A DNA stretch of 64,000 nt from Fictibacillus sp. BK138. GTDB lineage: Bacteria > Bacillota > Bacilli > Bacillales > Fictibacillaceae. Where the stretch lies: NCBI RefSeq assembly GCF_004216955.1, contig NZ_SGXL01000001.1, forward strand, positions 783,826-847,825. The letters run 5' to 3'. Shown piece after piece: positions 10,848-17,618 of the stretch (its first letter is position 1; every line of letters starts with the position of its first letter). The notes below the pieces were generated by a model. That model did no database searches. It worked only from the letters and a program-made list of their open reading frames with translations, and had not been told where the DNA came from. The position numbers and the translations under genes are program-made.

Positions 10848-10876
10848 TTGACAGACAAAGGGCTAGCCTTTATATT
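10848..10876 (+). promoter_or_regulatory. SigA promoter of trpE
   Basis: Perfect -35 TTGACA, 17-base spacer, -10 TATATT. The expected transcript start is near 10883, a few bases before the TRAP-type triplets. Confidence 0.85.
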
Positions 10877-10889
10877 AATCACTAATCAG

Positions 10890-10949
10890 GAGAATAGCAG
10901 TTAGTTGAGATGAGTGGAGAGAAGAGAGCATAGCTTGAGCTGAGCTGAG
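10890..10949 (+). promoter_or_regulatory. TRAP-binding site: 11 GAG/TAG triplets in the trpE leader
   Basis: Triplets begin at 10890 (GAG), 10895 (TAG), 10902 (TAG), 10907, 10912, 10917, 10924 (GAG), 10931 (TAG), 10937, 10942 and 10947 (GAG). Spacers are mostly 2-3 bases, with 4-base spacers after triplets 2, 6 and 7. The tryptophan-activated TRAP protein of Bacillus is an 11-mer ring that binds 11 (G/U)AG repeats. Number, location and the following terminator fit trp operon attenuation. A short hairpin TTTAATC/GATTAAA follows at 10954-10970. Confidence 0.85.
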
Positions 10950-11006
10950 AGTATTTAATCCTGGATTAAACCTCTTTCTTAGTTTATTAATGTTGCATTA
11001 AAAGCC

Positions 11007-11043
11007 AAGCCTCCGCTGTAAAAAGCGCGAGGCTTTTATTATT
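11007..11043 (+). terminator. Leader terminator (attenuator) upstream of trpE
   Basis: Stem AAGCCTC-CGC / GCG-C-GAGGCTT with one bulged C and an 8-base loop, then TTATTATT. It lies 19 bases before the trpE ATG and 57 bases after the TRAP triplets, so TRAP binding could set termination. I could not resolve the competing antiterminator with certainty. Confidence 0.8.
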
Positions 11044-11061
11044 GGAAAGAGGTGGTTCAAA

Positions 11062-12603
11062 ATGTTTACCCCATCGATAGAGGACGTTAAGTCTCTTACA
11101 AAACAAAATTATAATGTTATCCCGATCGGTTTTACATACTTATCCGATCATGAAACGTGTATCTCGCAATTTGAAAAGGTCCGTCATGAAACCTATTCGT
11201 TTTTACTCGAAAGTGTAGAAGGCGGAGAACGATGGGCGAGGTATTCTTATATTGGCAGGAAGCCCTTCCTTGTAATCTCTTCAAAAGGGTATGAGGTGAA
11301 TCTAACCTATTTAAACGGTAATGAAAGCAAAACCATTCAAGAACAGGGTTCTCCTTTAGACATAGTTAAACAGCATATAACACGCTACAAATCTCCTAAA
11401 CTCTCTGATCTGCCGCCATTTACAGGAGGTGCTGTCGGATTCTTCGGCTATGATCTTATTCATACTTTTGAAAATGTTCCTTCACCTCCAACCCCATCCA
11501 ATCAGACAAATGAAATGGAATTTTTATTTACAGATGAAATGATCGTTTTTGATCATCTTAAACAAAAAACAACGATACTCTGCAATATGCACGTTAATCC
11601 TGACGACCAAGAAGATACCATTCAAACGAAATATGAACTAGTTTGCGAAAACATCCGTAAGACCTATCGGGAATTACAGGAGACTTCAAAAAAGACTTTT
11701 ATAAAAAGCGACTTGGGATTTGAAAATAATAAGCAAACCGGAAAAGTCCGTTCTTCTCACACAAAAGAAGAGTTCTGCTCAATGGTGGAAAAAGCAAAGG
11801 AGTATATTAAAACAGGTGACATCTTCCAGGTCGTTCTATCACAGCGGTTCGAGCAGGAAACGGAAGCAGATCCCTTTGATGTGTACAGACTGCTTCGTTC
11901 GATGAATCCTTCACCATATATGTACTATTACAAGTCGAGAGATACTTACATCGTTGGAGCGTCACCTGAACTTCTTGTTAAAGTGGATAAGGGCTGCATA
12001 GAGAACCGGCCGATCGCAGGAACTCGGCCAAGAGGTAAAACGCGTGAAGAAGACTTGGCGTTTGAAGAAGACCTTTTAGCAGATGAAAAAGAACGTGCGG
12101 AACATGTGATGCTTGTTGACTTGGGGCGTAACGACGTTGGCCGGGTGAGCGAATTTGGAACAGTTGAACTCGACTCTTACATGGAGATCGAACGATATTC
12201 CCATGTGATGCACATCGTTTCGCATGTGAAAGGAAAAATGCGAGAAGACAAAGATTTCTTTGATGCGCTTCGTTCATGTATGCCAGCAGGCACCGTATCA
12301 GGTGCACCTAAAGTAAGAGCGATGCAGATTATCTCCGAACTTGAAAAAGAAGCACGCGGTGTATATGGAGGTGCAATCGGCTATCTTGGTTTTAATGGCC
12401 AAATGGATTCATGTATCGCTATTCGGACAATCGTTTTCCAGGACGGAAAAGCGTATGTCCAAGCCGGAGCAGGAGTTGTAGCAGATTCTGTACCGGAGCG
12501 TGAATACGAAGAAACCGTCAACAAAGCCAAAGCCATGCTCAAGGCAATAGAGGGGGGGACAGACCCCACACAAATACAAATCCCCCATTTGTCCATTCAG
12601 TGA
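11062..12603 (+). CDS. trpE: Anthranilate synthase component I
   Basis: Chorismate-utilising enzyme of 513 residues that commits chorismate to tryptophan. The tryptophan feedback motif LLES-x10-S is present at residues 48-62, favouring TrpE over PabB. Catalytic-core signatures are IAGTRPRGKTREEDL, LVDLGRNDVGRVS, PAGTVSGAPKVRAM and AGAGVVADSVPE. The ribosome site GAGGTGG precedes ATG. It stands alone: no trpD, C, F, B or A follows, unlike the usual operon. The final residues (GGTDPTQIQIPHLSIQ) are encoded by a REP-like element and are not a family feature. Confidence 0.95.
   Translation: MFTPSIEDVKSLTKQNYNVIPIGFTYLSDHETCISQFEKVRHETYSFLLESVEGGERWARYSYIGRKPFLVISSKGYEVNLTYLNGNESKTIQEQGSPLDIVKQHITRYKSPKLSDLPPFTGGAVGFFGYDLIHTFENVPSPPTPSNQTNEMEFLFTDEMIVFDHLKQKTTILCNMHVNPDDQEDTIQTKYELVCENIRKTYRELQETSKKTFIKSDLGFENNKQTGKVRSSHTKEEFCSMVEKAKEYIKTGDIFQVVLSQRFEQETEADPFDVYRLLRSMNPSPYMYYYKSRDTYIVGASPELLVKVDKGCIENRPIAGTRPRGKTREEDLAFEEDLLADEKERAEHVMLVDLGRNDVGRVSEFGTVELDSYMEIERYSHVMHIVSHVKGKMREDKDFFDALRSCMPAGTVSGAPKVRAMQIISELEKEARGVYGGAIGYLGFNGQMDSCIAIRTIVFQDGKAYVQAGAGVVADSVPEREYEETVNKAKAMLKAIEGGTDPTQIQIPHLSIQ
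12551..12602 (+). repeat. REP-like element, copy 2, inside the 3' end of trpE
   Basis: GGGGACAGACCCC (12554-12566 region), then a tail closely matching the one after the crh stop at 10408-10436. It encodes the last ~16 codons of trpE. Confidence 0.75.
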
Positions 12604-12723
12604 GGACACCCTACATTTAGTGGCCTGAGCACTTTTCTACTCGCTTTCTCTGAAAATGGATATACTGTCCCTTGTATCAATTTTTTTCGATTATATAACT
12701 CATAACATAAAGGGGACTTATAT

Positions 12724-13701
12724 ATGAAAGCATTGCTGCTTGAAGATAAAAATATGTGGCGTGAAATGAAGGTAAGTGAGACGGAGAAACCTGCTCCTGG
12801 ACCAGGTGAAGTACTCGTTAAGGTAAAGGCTGCGGGTCTTAATCCGGTAGACTACAAGACTGCGACCAACGGAAATCCGAACTGGTCATATCCACACATT
12901 CTGGGAGTGGATGCAGCAGGTGTTATCGAAGAAATAGGAGAAAGTGTTACAGGTTTTCAAAAAGGAGACCGTGTATTTTATCATGGCAATTTGACCAAAA
13001 AAGGTGGTTTTGCTGAATTTGCTGTAACTACTGCTCACACCGTTGCAAAAATGCCTGATGAGTTATCTTTTGAAGAGGCTGCTGCTCTTCCTTGTGCGGG
13101 TATGACTGCTTACCAAGCTCTCATTCGTAAAATGAACCTTCAGACCGGAGAAACTATTCTTATTCATGGCGGAGCAGGCGGTGTTGGCGGGTTTGCCATC
13201 CAGCTCGCCAAAAACATCGGTGCTAAAGTAATTACAACATGTTCTCCTGAAAATGAAGAGTACGTGAAAGAGCTCGGCGCAGATGATGCAATCTTTTATA
13301 AAACAGAAGACGTTCATGCTCGCATTTTAGAAATAACAGAAAATACAGGTGTGGATGCTGTTCTTGATACAGTGAGCCGTGATAATGCTACACAATCACT
13401 TAAAAGCATTGCTTTTAATGGGAGAATTGCTTTCATTGCCGGTAACCCAGATTATTCTGCAGTAAAACCATTTAGCCAGGCTCTGTCTTTCCATGAGATC
13501 GCACTTGGTGCAGCTCATTTTTCAAACAATAGAGAAGCGCAAAAAGATCTAGCAACAATGAATGAGGAATTAGCTAAGCTCGTTGTTGAAGGCAAGATAT
13601 CTACTATGATTTCAGAAAAAGTCACGTTAGAAAAAGTGCCAGCAGCTCTTATCAAACTTTCAGAAAGACATGTTAAAGGGAAAATTGTCGCTGTCATCTA
13701 A
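12724..13701 (+). CDS. Zinc-independent NADPH:quinone reductase-like alcohol dehydrogenase family protein
   Basis: 325-residue medium-chain dehydrogenase/reductase of the quinone oxidoreductase type. The N-terminal GroES-like domain includes GLNPVDYKTATNGNP and LGVDAAGVIEEIG. The nucleotide-binding domain has IHGGAGGVGGFAIQLAK. The structural zinc cysteines of classical alcohol dehydrogenases are absent. AAAGGGGA precedes the ATG. It converges with clpP on a shared terminator. The substrate is unknown. Confidence 0.88.
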   Translation: MKALLLEDKNMWREMKVSETEKPAPGPGEVLVKVKAAGLNPVDYKTATNGNPNWSYPHILGVDAAGVIEEIGESVTGFQKGDRVFYHGNLTKKGGFAEFAVTTAHTVAKMPDELSFEEAAALPCAGMTAYQALIRKMNLQTGETILIHGGAGGVGGFAIQLAKNIGAKVITTCSPENEEYVKELGADDAIFYKTEDVHARILEITENTGVDAVLDTVSRDNATQSLKSIAFNGRIAFIAGNPDYSAVKPFSQALSFHEIALGAAHFSNNREAQKDLATMNEELAKLVVEGKISTMISEKVTLEKVPAALIKLSERHVKGKIVAVI

Positions 13702-13712
13702 ATATGTGCAAC

Positions 13713-13746
13713 AAAAAAACAGGATCGCCTCAGCGGTCCTGTTTTT
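13713..13746. terminator. Bidirectional terminator between the quinone reductase and clpP
   Basis: AAACAGGA-T-CGC / GCG-G-TCCTGTTT stem flanked by A runs on the left and T runs on the right, so it works on both strands. Confidence 0.9.
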
Positions 13747-13754
13747 AATAAGTT

Positions 13755-14357
13755 CTATTTTTTAATATCTGTGCTGTCTACTGATGTGATCAGCTTATCG
13801 ACTAAACCGTATTCTACAGCAGCTTCAGCTGTTAAGAAGTTGTCACGATCAGTGTCACGCTCGATAACTTCAAGCGGCTGGCCAGTTTTTTCAGCCAAGA
13901 TTTTGTTTAGCTGTTCACGCATTTGAATAATGCGGCGAGCGTGGATTTCGATGTCACTCGCTTGACCGCGAGTTCCGCCCAGCGGCTGGTGAATCATTAC
14001 TTCTGAATTTGGAAGAACGTAACGCTTTCCTTTTTCACCTGCAGCAAGCAAGAAAGCACCCATAGATGCAGCCATACCGATACAGATTGTTGATACATGC
14101 GGCTTGATGAAGTTCATCGTGTCATAGATCGCCATACCAGCGGTGATCGATCCACCTGGGCTGTTTATGTATAACGAGATGTCTTTATCTGGATCTTCAG
14201 CTGCTAAGAATAAAAGCTGTGCGACGATAGAGTTTGATACGTTATCATCGATCGCGCTTCCTAGCATAATAATACGATCTTTTAATAATCGGGAGTAGAT
14301 ATCGTAAGCGCGCTCCCCACGGTTCGTTTGTTCAATTACTGTTGGAATTAAGTTCAT
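13755..14357 (-). CDS. clpP: ATP-dependent Clp protease proteolytic subunit
   Basis: Serine peptidase that forms the 14-mer barrel used by ClpC, ClpE and ClpX. It has 200 residues. The catalytic Ser98 is in [11 protein letters not shown] and His123 in MIHQPLGG; the Asp lies in the following helix region. AAGGAGGATTT precedes the ATG. A CtsR operator overlaps the promoter, so heat and protein stress induce it. It is transcribed alone. Confidence 0.97.
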   Translation of the reverse strand: MNLIPTVIEQTNRGERAYDIYSRLLKDRIIMLGSAIDDNVSNSIVAQLLFLAAEDPDKDISLYINSPGGSITAGMAIYDTMNFIKPHVSTICIGMAASMGAFLLAAGEKGKRYVLPNSEVMIHQPLGGTRGQASDIEIHARRIIQMREQLNKILAEKTGQPLEVIERDTDRDNFLTAEAAVEYGLVDKLITSVDSTDIKK

Positions 14358-14398
14358 GGAAATCCTCCTTCTCCTTTTTCACTTTAAACTGTACTGTC

Positions 14399-14427
14399 AT
14401 CATACAAAAAAGGTCAAACAAGGTCAA
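14399..14427 (-). promoter_or_regulatory. SigA promoter of clpP
   Basis: On the reverse strand: TTGACC, 17 bases, TATGAT. The -35 and spacer lie inside the CtsR repeat, which fits repression by blocking polymerase. Confidence 0.8.
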
Positions 14428-14428
14428 A
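14411..14428. promoter_or_regulatory. CtsR operator
   Basis: Direct heptad repeat GGTCAAA-CAA-GGTCAAA (14412-14418 and 14422-14428), an exact match to the CtsR box of low-GC Gram-positive clp genes. Confidence 0.9.
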
Positions 14429-14576
14429 CGATATGCTGTTTAACTTTTCATTTCGCCAAATCTGCGAAATATCCTTCTTAAACCTTATGTATGGGCTATC
14501 ATCATAATGCCCGCGAGGAGTAGGATTTTAAACCTCTGGATGTGAAAACATTACCCTTTTTTATAAATAAGTAAGC

Positions 14577-14792
14577 TTAATTCTGATTTTTTATTTCGAT
14601 ATAAGCTGTTTCTAAATTACGGATGCGGCGAACGATCTCACTGTTTTTATTCAAGTTGTCGTTGATCAGTGTCCCGACTATAGAGCGGTAATAGGCGTTC
14701 ATCGCATGTGTTTTTGTAAAAACATCTTTATTTCTTTCTATATATTGCTGAAAGTTTTCTTTAAAATAAGGAACTGAAAATGCTTCGCTCAT
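14577..14792 (-). CDS. yvfG: YvfG-like small protein
   Basis: 71 residues, charged and helical, starting SEAFSVPYFKENFQQYIE, with HAMNAYYRSIVGTLI in the middle. It resembles B. subtilis YvfG, a structurally characterised protein of unknown function encoded next to sigL, as here. A GGAGG site precedes the ATG. No terminator is obvious downstream; the ~220 bases to clpP contain the clpP promoter and an inverted repeat TTTCGC/GCGAAA. Confidence 0.8.
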   Translation of the reverse strand: MSEAFSVPYFKENFQQYIERNKDVFTKTHAMNAYYRSIVGTLINDNLNKNSEIVRRIRNLETAYIEIKNQN

Positions 14793-14905
14793 GTTTATCC
14801 TCCTAAATTTAAGTGGAAAGCAAATTTTATGTATATAAAACCCTTATCTATCATAGCCTATTCTTGTGCCTAATCAAAATCAAATAAAAAAATCCATCCC
14901 TTGTT

Positions 14906-14934
14906 TTGACAATTGTATTTGGGCATGTTATAGT
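14906..14934 (+). promoter_or_regulatory. SigA promoter of the cold-shock gene
   Basis: TTGACA, 17 bases, TATAGT. The predicted transcript start near 14941 leaves a leader of about 185 bases. Confidence 0.85.
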
Positions 14935-14940
14935 TTATTT

Positions 14941-15126
14941 AACCATTTACGGTGTGAATATTTTTTGGATTTAAAGCGGTCGTACTTTTTGAATAAGAAG
15001 TGGAACACTTAAATCCGCTTCTGATTATTCAGATGAGTACGCATTTTTTTATGCCTTTTTATTTACATAGTAATACGGTTAAAAGAGTTAAAACGCTTAC
15101 ATAGCGTTTGTAAGGAGGAAACACCC
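14941..15126 (+). promoter_or_regulatory. Long structured leader of cspD
   Basis: A terminator-like hairpin pairs CGTAC (14981), TGAATA (14990) and AGAAG (14996) with CTTCT (15018), TATTCA (15026) and GTACG (15037), followed by seven T residues. Competing pairings exist: GGATTTAA (14967) with TTAAATCC (15009), and AAGCGG (14974) with CCGCTT (15015). A second hairpin AAACGCT/AGCGTTT (15091-15109) ends three bases before the AAGGAGG site. Long leaders that refold with temperature are typical of csp genes. Confidence 0.65.
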
Positions 15127-15327
15127 ATGCAAAATGGTAAAGTAAAATGGTTTAACGCTGAGAAAGGTTTCGGCTTCATCGAAGTTGAAGGCGGAAACGA
15201 CGTATTCGTTCACTTTTCTGCGATTCAATCAGAAGGCTTCAAGTCTCTTGAAGAAGGACAAGAAGTATCTTTCGAAATCGTTGATGGCGAGCGTGGACCA
15301 CAAGCTGCTAACGTAACAAAACTTTAA
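15127..15327 (+). CDS. cspD: Cold-shock protein
   Basis: 66-residue single OB-fold RNA/DNA chaperone. RNP1 is KGFGFIEV and RNP2 is VFVHF. The sequence [10 protein letters not shown] and the region [11 protein letters not shown] are closest to B. subtilis CspD. TAAGGAGG precedes the ATG. It has its own promoter, leader and terminator. Confidence 0.95.
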   Translation: MQNGKVKWFNAEKGFGFIEVEGGNDVFVHFSAIQSEGFKSLEEGQEVSFEIVDGERGPQAANVTKL

Positions 15328-15340
15328 TAGTAAAGTTTAG

Positions 15341-15378
15341 AATGCCAGACTGCCCTAGGGCGGTGCTGGCATTTTTTT
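15341..15378 (+). terminator. Terminator of cspD
   Basis: Stem ATGCCAG-ACTGCCC / GGGCGGTG-CTGGCAT followed by seven T residues. Confidence 0.92.
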
Positions 15379-15404
15379 GTATCCTAAAATGCGTGATAAT
15401 TGTG

Positions 15405-15452
15405 TGAGAATTGACTGGGGTCTGTCCCGGGACAGACCCCAGTCAATTCTCA
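15405..15452. repeat. Perfect 48-bp palindrome of REP type
   Basis: Each arm is 24 bases and contains GACTGGGGTCTGTCCC; the centre is CCC|GGG with no loop. The GGGGTCTGTCC core matches the REP-like elements at 10395, 12554 and 25000, so this looks like two cores joined head to head. Confidence 0.9.
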
Positions 15453-15485
15453 TGTCAAGTTATTTCTCCGCCAAATTTTGTAGGA

Positions 15486-15500
15486 TGTACAGCGCTTACA
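15486..15500. promoter_or_regulatory. Possible cre (CcpA) site upstream of rpoN
   Basis: TGTACAGCGCTTACA resembles cre with one extra base. B. subtilis sigL is known to be under CcpA roadblock control, which makes the site plausible. Confidence 0.5.
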
Positions 15501-15535
15501 TCTGTAGTATCATAAATAAAGGGGAGGGATACAAA

Positions 15536-16858
15536 ATGGAAATGGGATTGTACCAGCAACAGAGCATGAATCTTGTCATGACAACTGAACTACGCCAAGC
15601 CATCGCCATTTTACAAGTTCCTAGTTATGAACTTACTTCCTATCTGCAAGAGCAGGCGTTAGAAAATCCGTTAATCGAAATTGCGGAGCCTAAAGGCATG
15701 TTTACAACGCTGAAAAAAAGCGGACGTAAAAATGGAGTCAGCAGTCAATCAGCCGATAAACAAAGTTACGACCATCTCATCATTGAACAAGAAACATTGT
15801 ATGACTATCTATATAAGCAATCCATTCTGCTTCCTCTTCAGGAACAGGACCGCAAAATATTTAATTATCTTTTATTAAGCTTAAATGAGAGCGGTTATCT
15901 GACTGTAACGGCGCAAGAAACAGCAGCACGATTTACAGTCTCCATAAAGAAGTGTGAAGAACTTATCTCGATGCTGCAGAAGTTAGAACCAACTGGAATC
16001 GGTGCCCGCAGTTTAAGAGAGTGTCTTTTAATACAGCTTTCAGAATTAAAATTTGAAAATACATTAAGCTACATAATCGTCGATCAGTATTTAGAACTGC
16101 TAGGAGAAAGAAAAATTAAAACACTAGCTGAACTGCTTAAAGTCTCACCGCAGCAGATTGAAGAAGCGGCAGATTTCCTGCAGACATTAGATCCACGGCC
16201 GGGGGCAGCTTTTTCGCCAGCAGATGAGCAGTCATATTTATATCCAGATGTGTCCGTGTCAATGGAAAACGGAAAGCTTCACATTTCGATCAACGAACAA
16301 TATTCACCAGTCATGAAGCTGAATAACAGCTATTCATCTCTTTTAAGGGATAAAAATATAAGGTCAAAATTTATAGATGAATCGTATCAAAAGTTCAACT
16401 GGCTGAAAAAAGCATTGGAACAAAGAAAAGAGACCCTTCTTAAAATTACTTCTGAGATCGTTAGAGTCCAAGAGAAATATTTTCATTCATTTGAGAAAAA
16501 TGACCTCATCCCTTTAACCTTAAAAGATGTAGCTGATCAAATAGGCGTGCATGAATCTACGGTAAGCCGCGCTGTGAAGAATAAAGTTTTGCAGACTTCC
16601 AAAGGGGCAGTTGAACTAAAGTCCTTTTTCTCAGCAAAAATATATACACAGGATGGCGGAAGTGCTTCAGCAACATCCGCTAAAACAGAGATTAAAAAGC
16701 TGGTAGAAAGCGAGAACAAACTAAAGCCATTGTCTGATCAAGTTCTTGCAGCCCTTTTAGAACAAAACAGCGGACTAAGCATCTCGCGGAGAACCGTTGC
16801 AAAATATAGAGAAGAATTAAACATTCCGTCCTCTTCAAAAAGAAAACGCTACTCTTGA
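15536..16858 (+). CDS. rpoN: RNA polymerase sigma-54 factor (SigL)
   Basis: 440 residues. Region I is Gln-rich (LYQQQSMNLVMTTELRQAI) and binds core and activator. The core-binding region follows, then the helix-turn-helix (VADQIGVHESTVSRAVK) and the C-terminal RpoN box that reads -24 elements (SRRTVAKYREELNIPSSS). The start ATG 15536 is chosen because GGGGAGGG lies 8 bases upstream; the frame remains open further upstream only through the palindrome. In Bacillus SigL controls levanase, amino-acid catabolism and acetoin genes with bacterial enhancer-binding activators. Confidence 0.94.
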   Translation: MEMGLYQQQSMNLVMTTELRQAIAILQVPSYELTSYLQEQALENPLIEIAEPKGMFTTLKKSGRKNGVSSQSADKQSYDHLIIEQETLYDYLYKQSILLPLQEQDRKIFNYLLLSLNESGYLTVTAQETAARFTVSIKKCEELISMLQKLEPTGIGARSLRECLLIQLSELKFENTLSYIIVDQYLELLGERKIKTLAELLKVSPQQIEEAADFLQTLDPRPGAAFSPADEQSYLYPDVSVSMENGKLHISINEQYSPVMKLNNSYSSLLRDKNIRSKFIDESYQKFNWLKKALEQRKETLLKITSEIVRVQEKYFHSFEKNDLIPLTLKDVADQIGVHESTVSRAVKNKVLQTSKGAVELKSFFSAKIYTQDGGSASATSAKTEIKKLVESENKLKPLSDQVLAALLEQNSGLSISRRTVAKYREELNIPSSSKRKRYS

Positions 16859-16871
16859 TAAATGTTAGCCA

Positions 16872-16905
16872 AGATCTTTTCCAGGCGGAAGAGGTCTTTT
16901 TCTTT
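16872..16905 (+). terminator. Terminator of rpoN
   Basis: 11-bp stem AGATCTTTTCC / GGAAGAGGTCT with two G-T pairs, a 4-base loop, then a T-rich tail. Confidence 0.8.
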
Positions 16906-16952
16906 GATTCATTTTAAAGAGAGTTGGTTTGTTGAGTAGTCTTCTTTGACTA

Positions 16953-16984
16953 GTTGATTGAAGCAAACTGGAGCGGAAATCAAC
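16953..16984 (+). repeat. Internally deleted remnant of the ~130-bp repeat
   Basis: The two outer ends of the element are joined with almost no interior: GTTGATTG, a short linker, then GGAGCGGAAATCAAC. The right flank (CCACATTCAAGAGCAAC) also resembles that of the copy at 48147-48276. Confidence 0.7.
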
Positions 16985-17092
16985 CACATTCAAGAGCAAC
17001 TAAGCTTACGAAAACGGTTTTTCCTTTAAACCAATAATTTCATGATAAACTAACAGCATAGTTAAACAATCGTTTAAAAAGGAGAATCGAAA

Positions 17093-17338
17093 ATGGGCAC
17101 AAAAAACTTGATATTTTATACAAAAGAACATTGTCCACTCTGCGATAAGGCGCATAAACTATTACAAGACCTGCAAAAAGAGATACCGTTCACAATGGAA
17201 ACGGTAGACATATATAAAGACGACGTACTTCTTGAAAAATACGGATTAATGATCCCCGTCATAGAAGTGGAAGGCGCAGAAATCGATTATGGGATCATCT
17301 CCATTGATAAAGTAAAGAAAGCGCTTACTAATTTTTAA
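17093..17338 (+). CDS. Glutaredoxin/thioredoxin-fold small protein
   Basis: 81 residues with an N-terminal YTKEHCPLCDKAHKLL, a CxxC redox motif (CPLC) after a beta strand, and a cis-Pro region at MIPVIEV. This matches the glutaredoxin-like DUF836 family. AAGGAG precedes the ATG. It is a single gene between rpoN and cggR. The partner is unknown. Confidence 0.82.
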   Translation: MGTKNLIFYTKEHCPLCDKAHKLLQDLQKEIPFTMETVDIYKDDVLLEKYGLMIPVIEVEGAEIDYGIISIDKVKKALTNF

Positions 17339-17437
17339 TAAGTAAAAGTTGTTGAAATGTAGTGAAAGTATTTGATAATATAAACTTGCCAGAAGGAAAT
17401 TTGACTTTTTTATGACAAAAAGTAATTTCTGGCACGT

Positions 17438-17467
17438 TTGAAATTCATGCGATCAGGGAATTATACA
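17438..17467 (+). promoter_or_regulatory. Promoter of the cggR-glycolytic operon
   Basis: TTGAAA, 18 bases, TATACA. It lies just after a hairpin TGCCAGAA/TTCTGGCA (17387-17434) of unknown role and about 50 bases before the CggR operator. Confidence 0.6.
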
Positions 17468-17515
17468 ATTGGCAATGACATACTTGGGTAACACCAAGTT
17501 ATTTTCTTACGCTGA

Positions 17516-17552
17516 TGGGACAAAAAATGACTAACCGGGACGAAAAGTGTCC
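17516..17552 (+). promoter_or_regulatory. CggR operator
   Basis: Two tandem half-operators: TGGGAC-N6-TGACT and CGGGAC-N6-TGTCC. This matches the double site recognised by CggR in B. subtilis; the first half is degenerate and the repeat distance here is 20 bases. Confidence 0.82.
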
Positions 17553-17618
17553 AATGAGGCATCTTTTACCCAAAACAAACAAACGTAACGTAATCCCATT
17601 GGATCAGGAGAATGTGCA

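Noticed and set aside
10890..11043. Tryptophan T-box or leader-peptide attenuator for trpE
   Set aside because: No T-box TGGN consensus with specifier stem and no short Trp-rich reading frame was found; the 11 GAG/TAG triplets explain the leader better.
15088..15101. cre site upstream of cspD (TTAAAACGCTTACA, 13/14)
   Set aside because: It lies in the leader next to the ribosome site and is part of the AAACGCT/AGCGTTT hairpin, which is a sufficient explanation.
15377..15535. N-terminal extension of rpoN by 53 codons
   Set aside because: It would translate the 48-bp palindrome and lacks a ribosome site; the family start follows GGGGAGGG at 15536.
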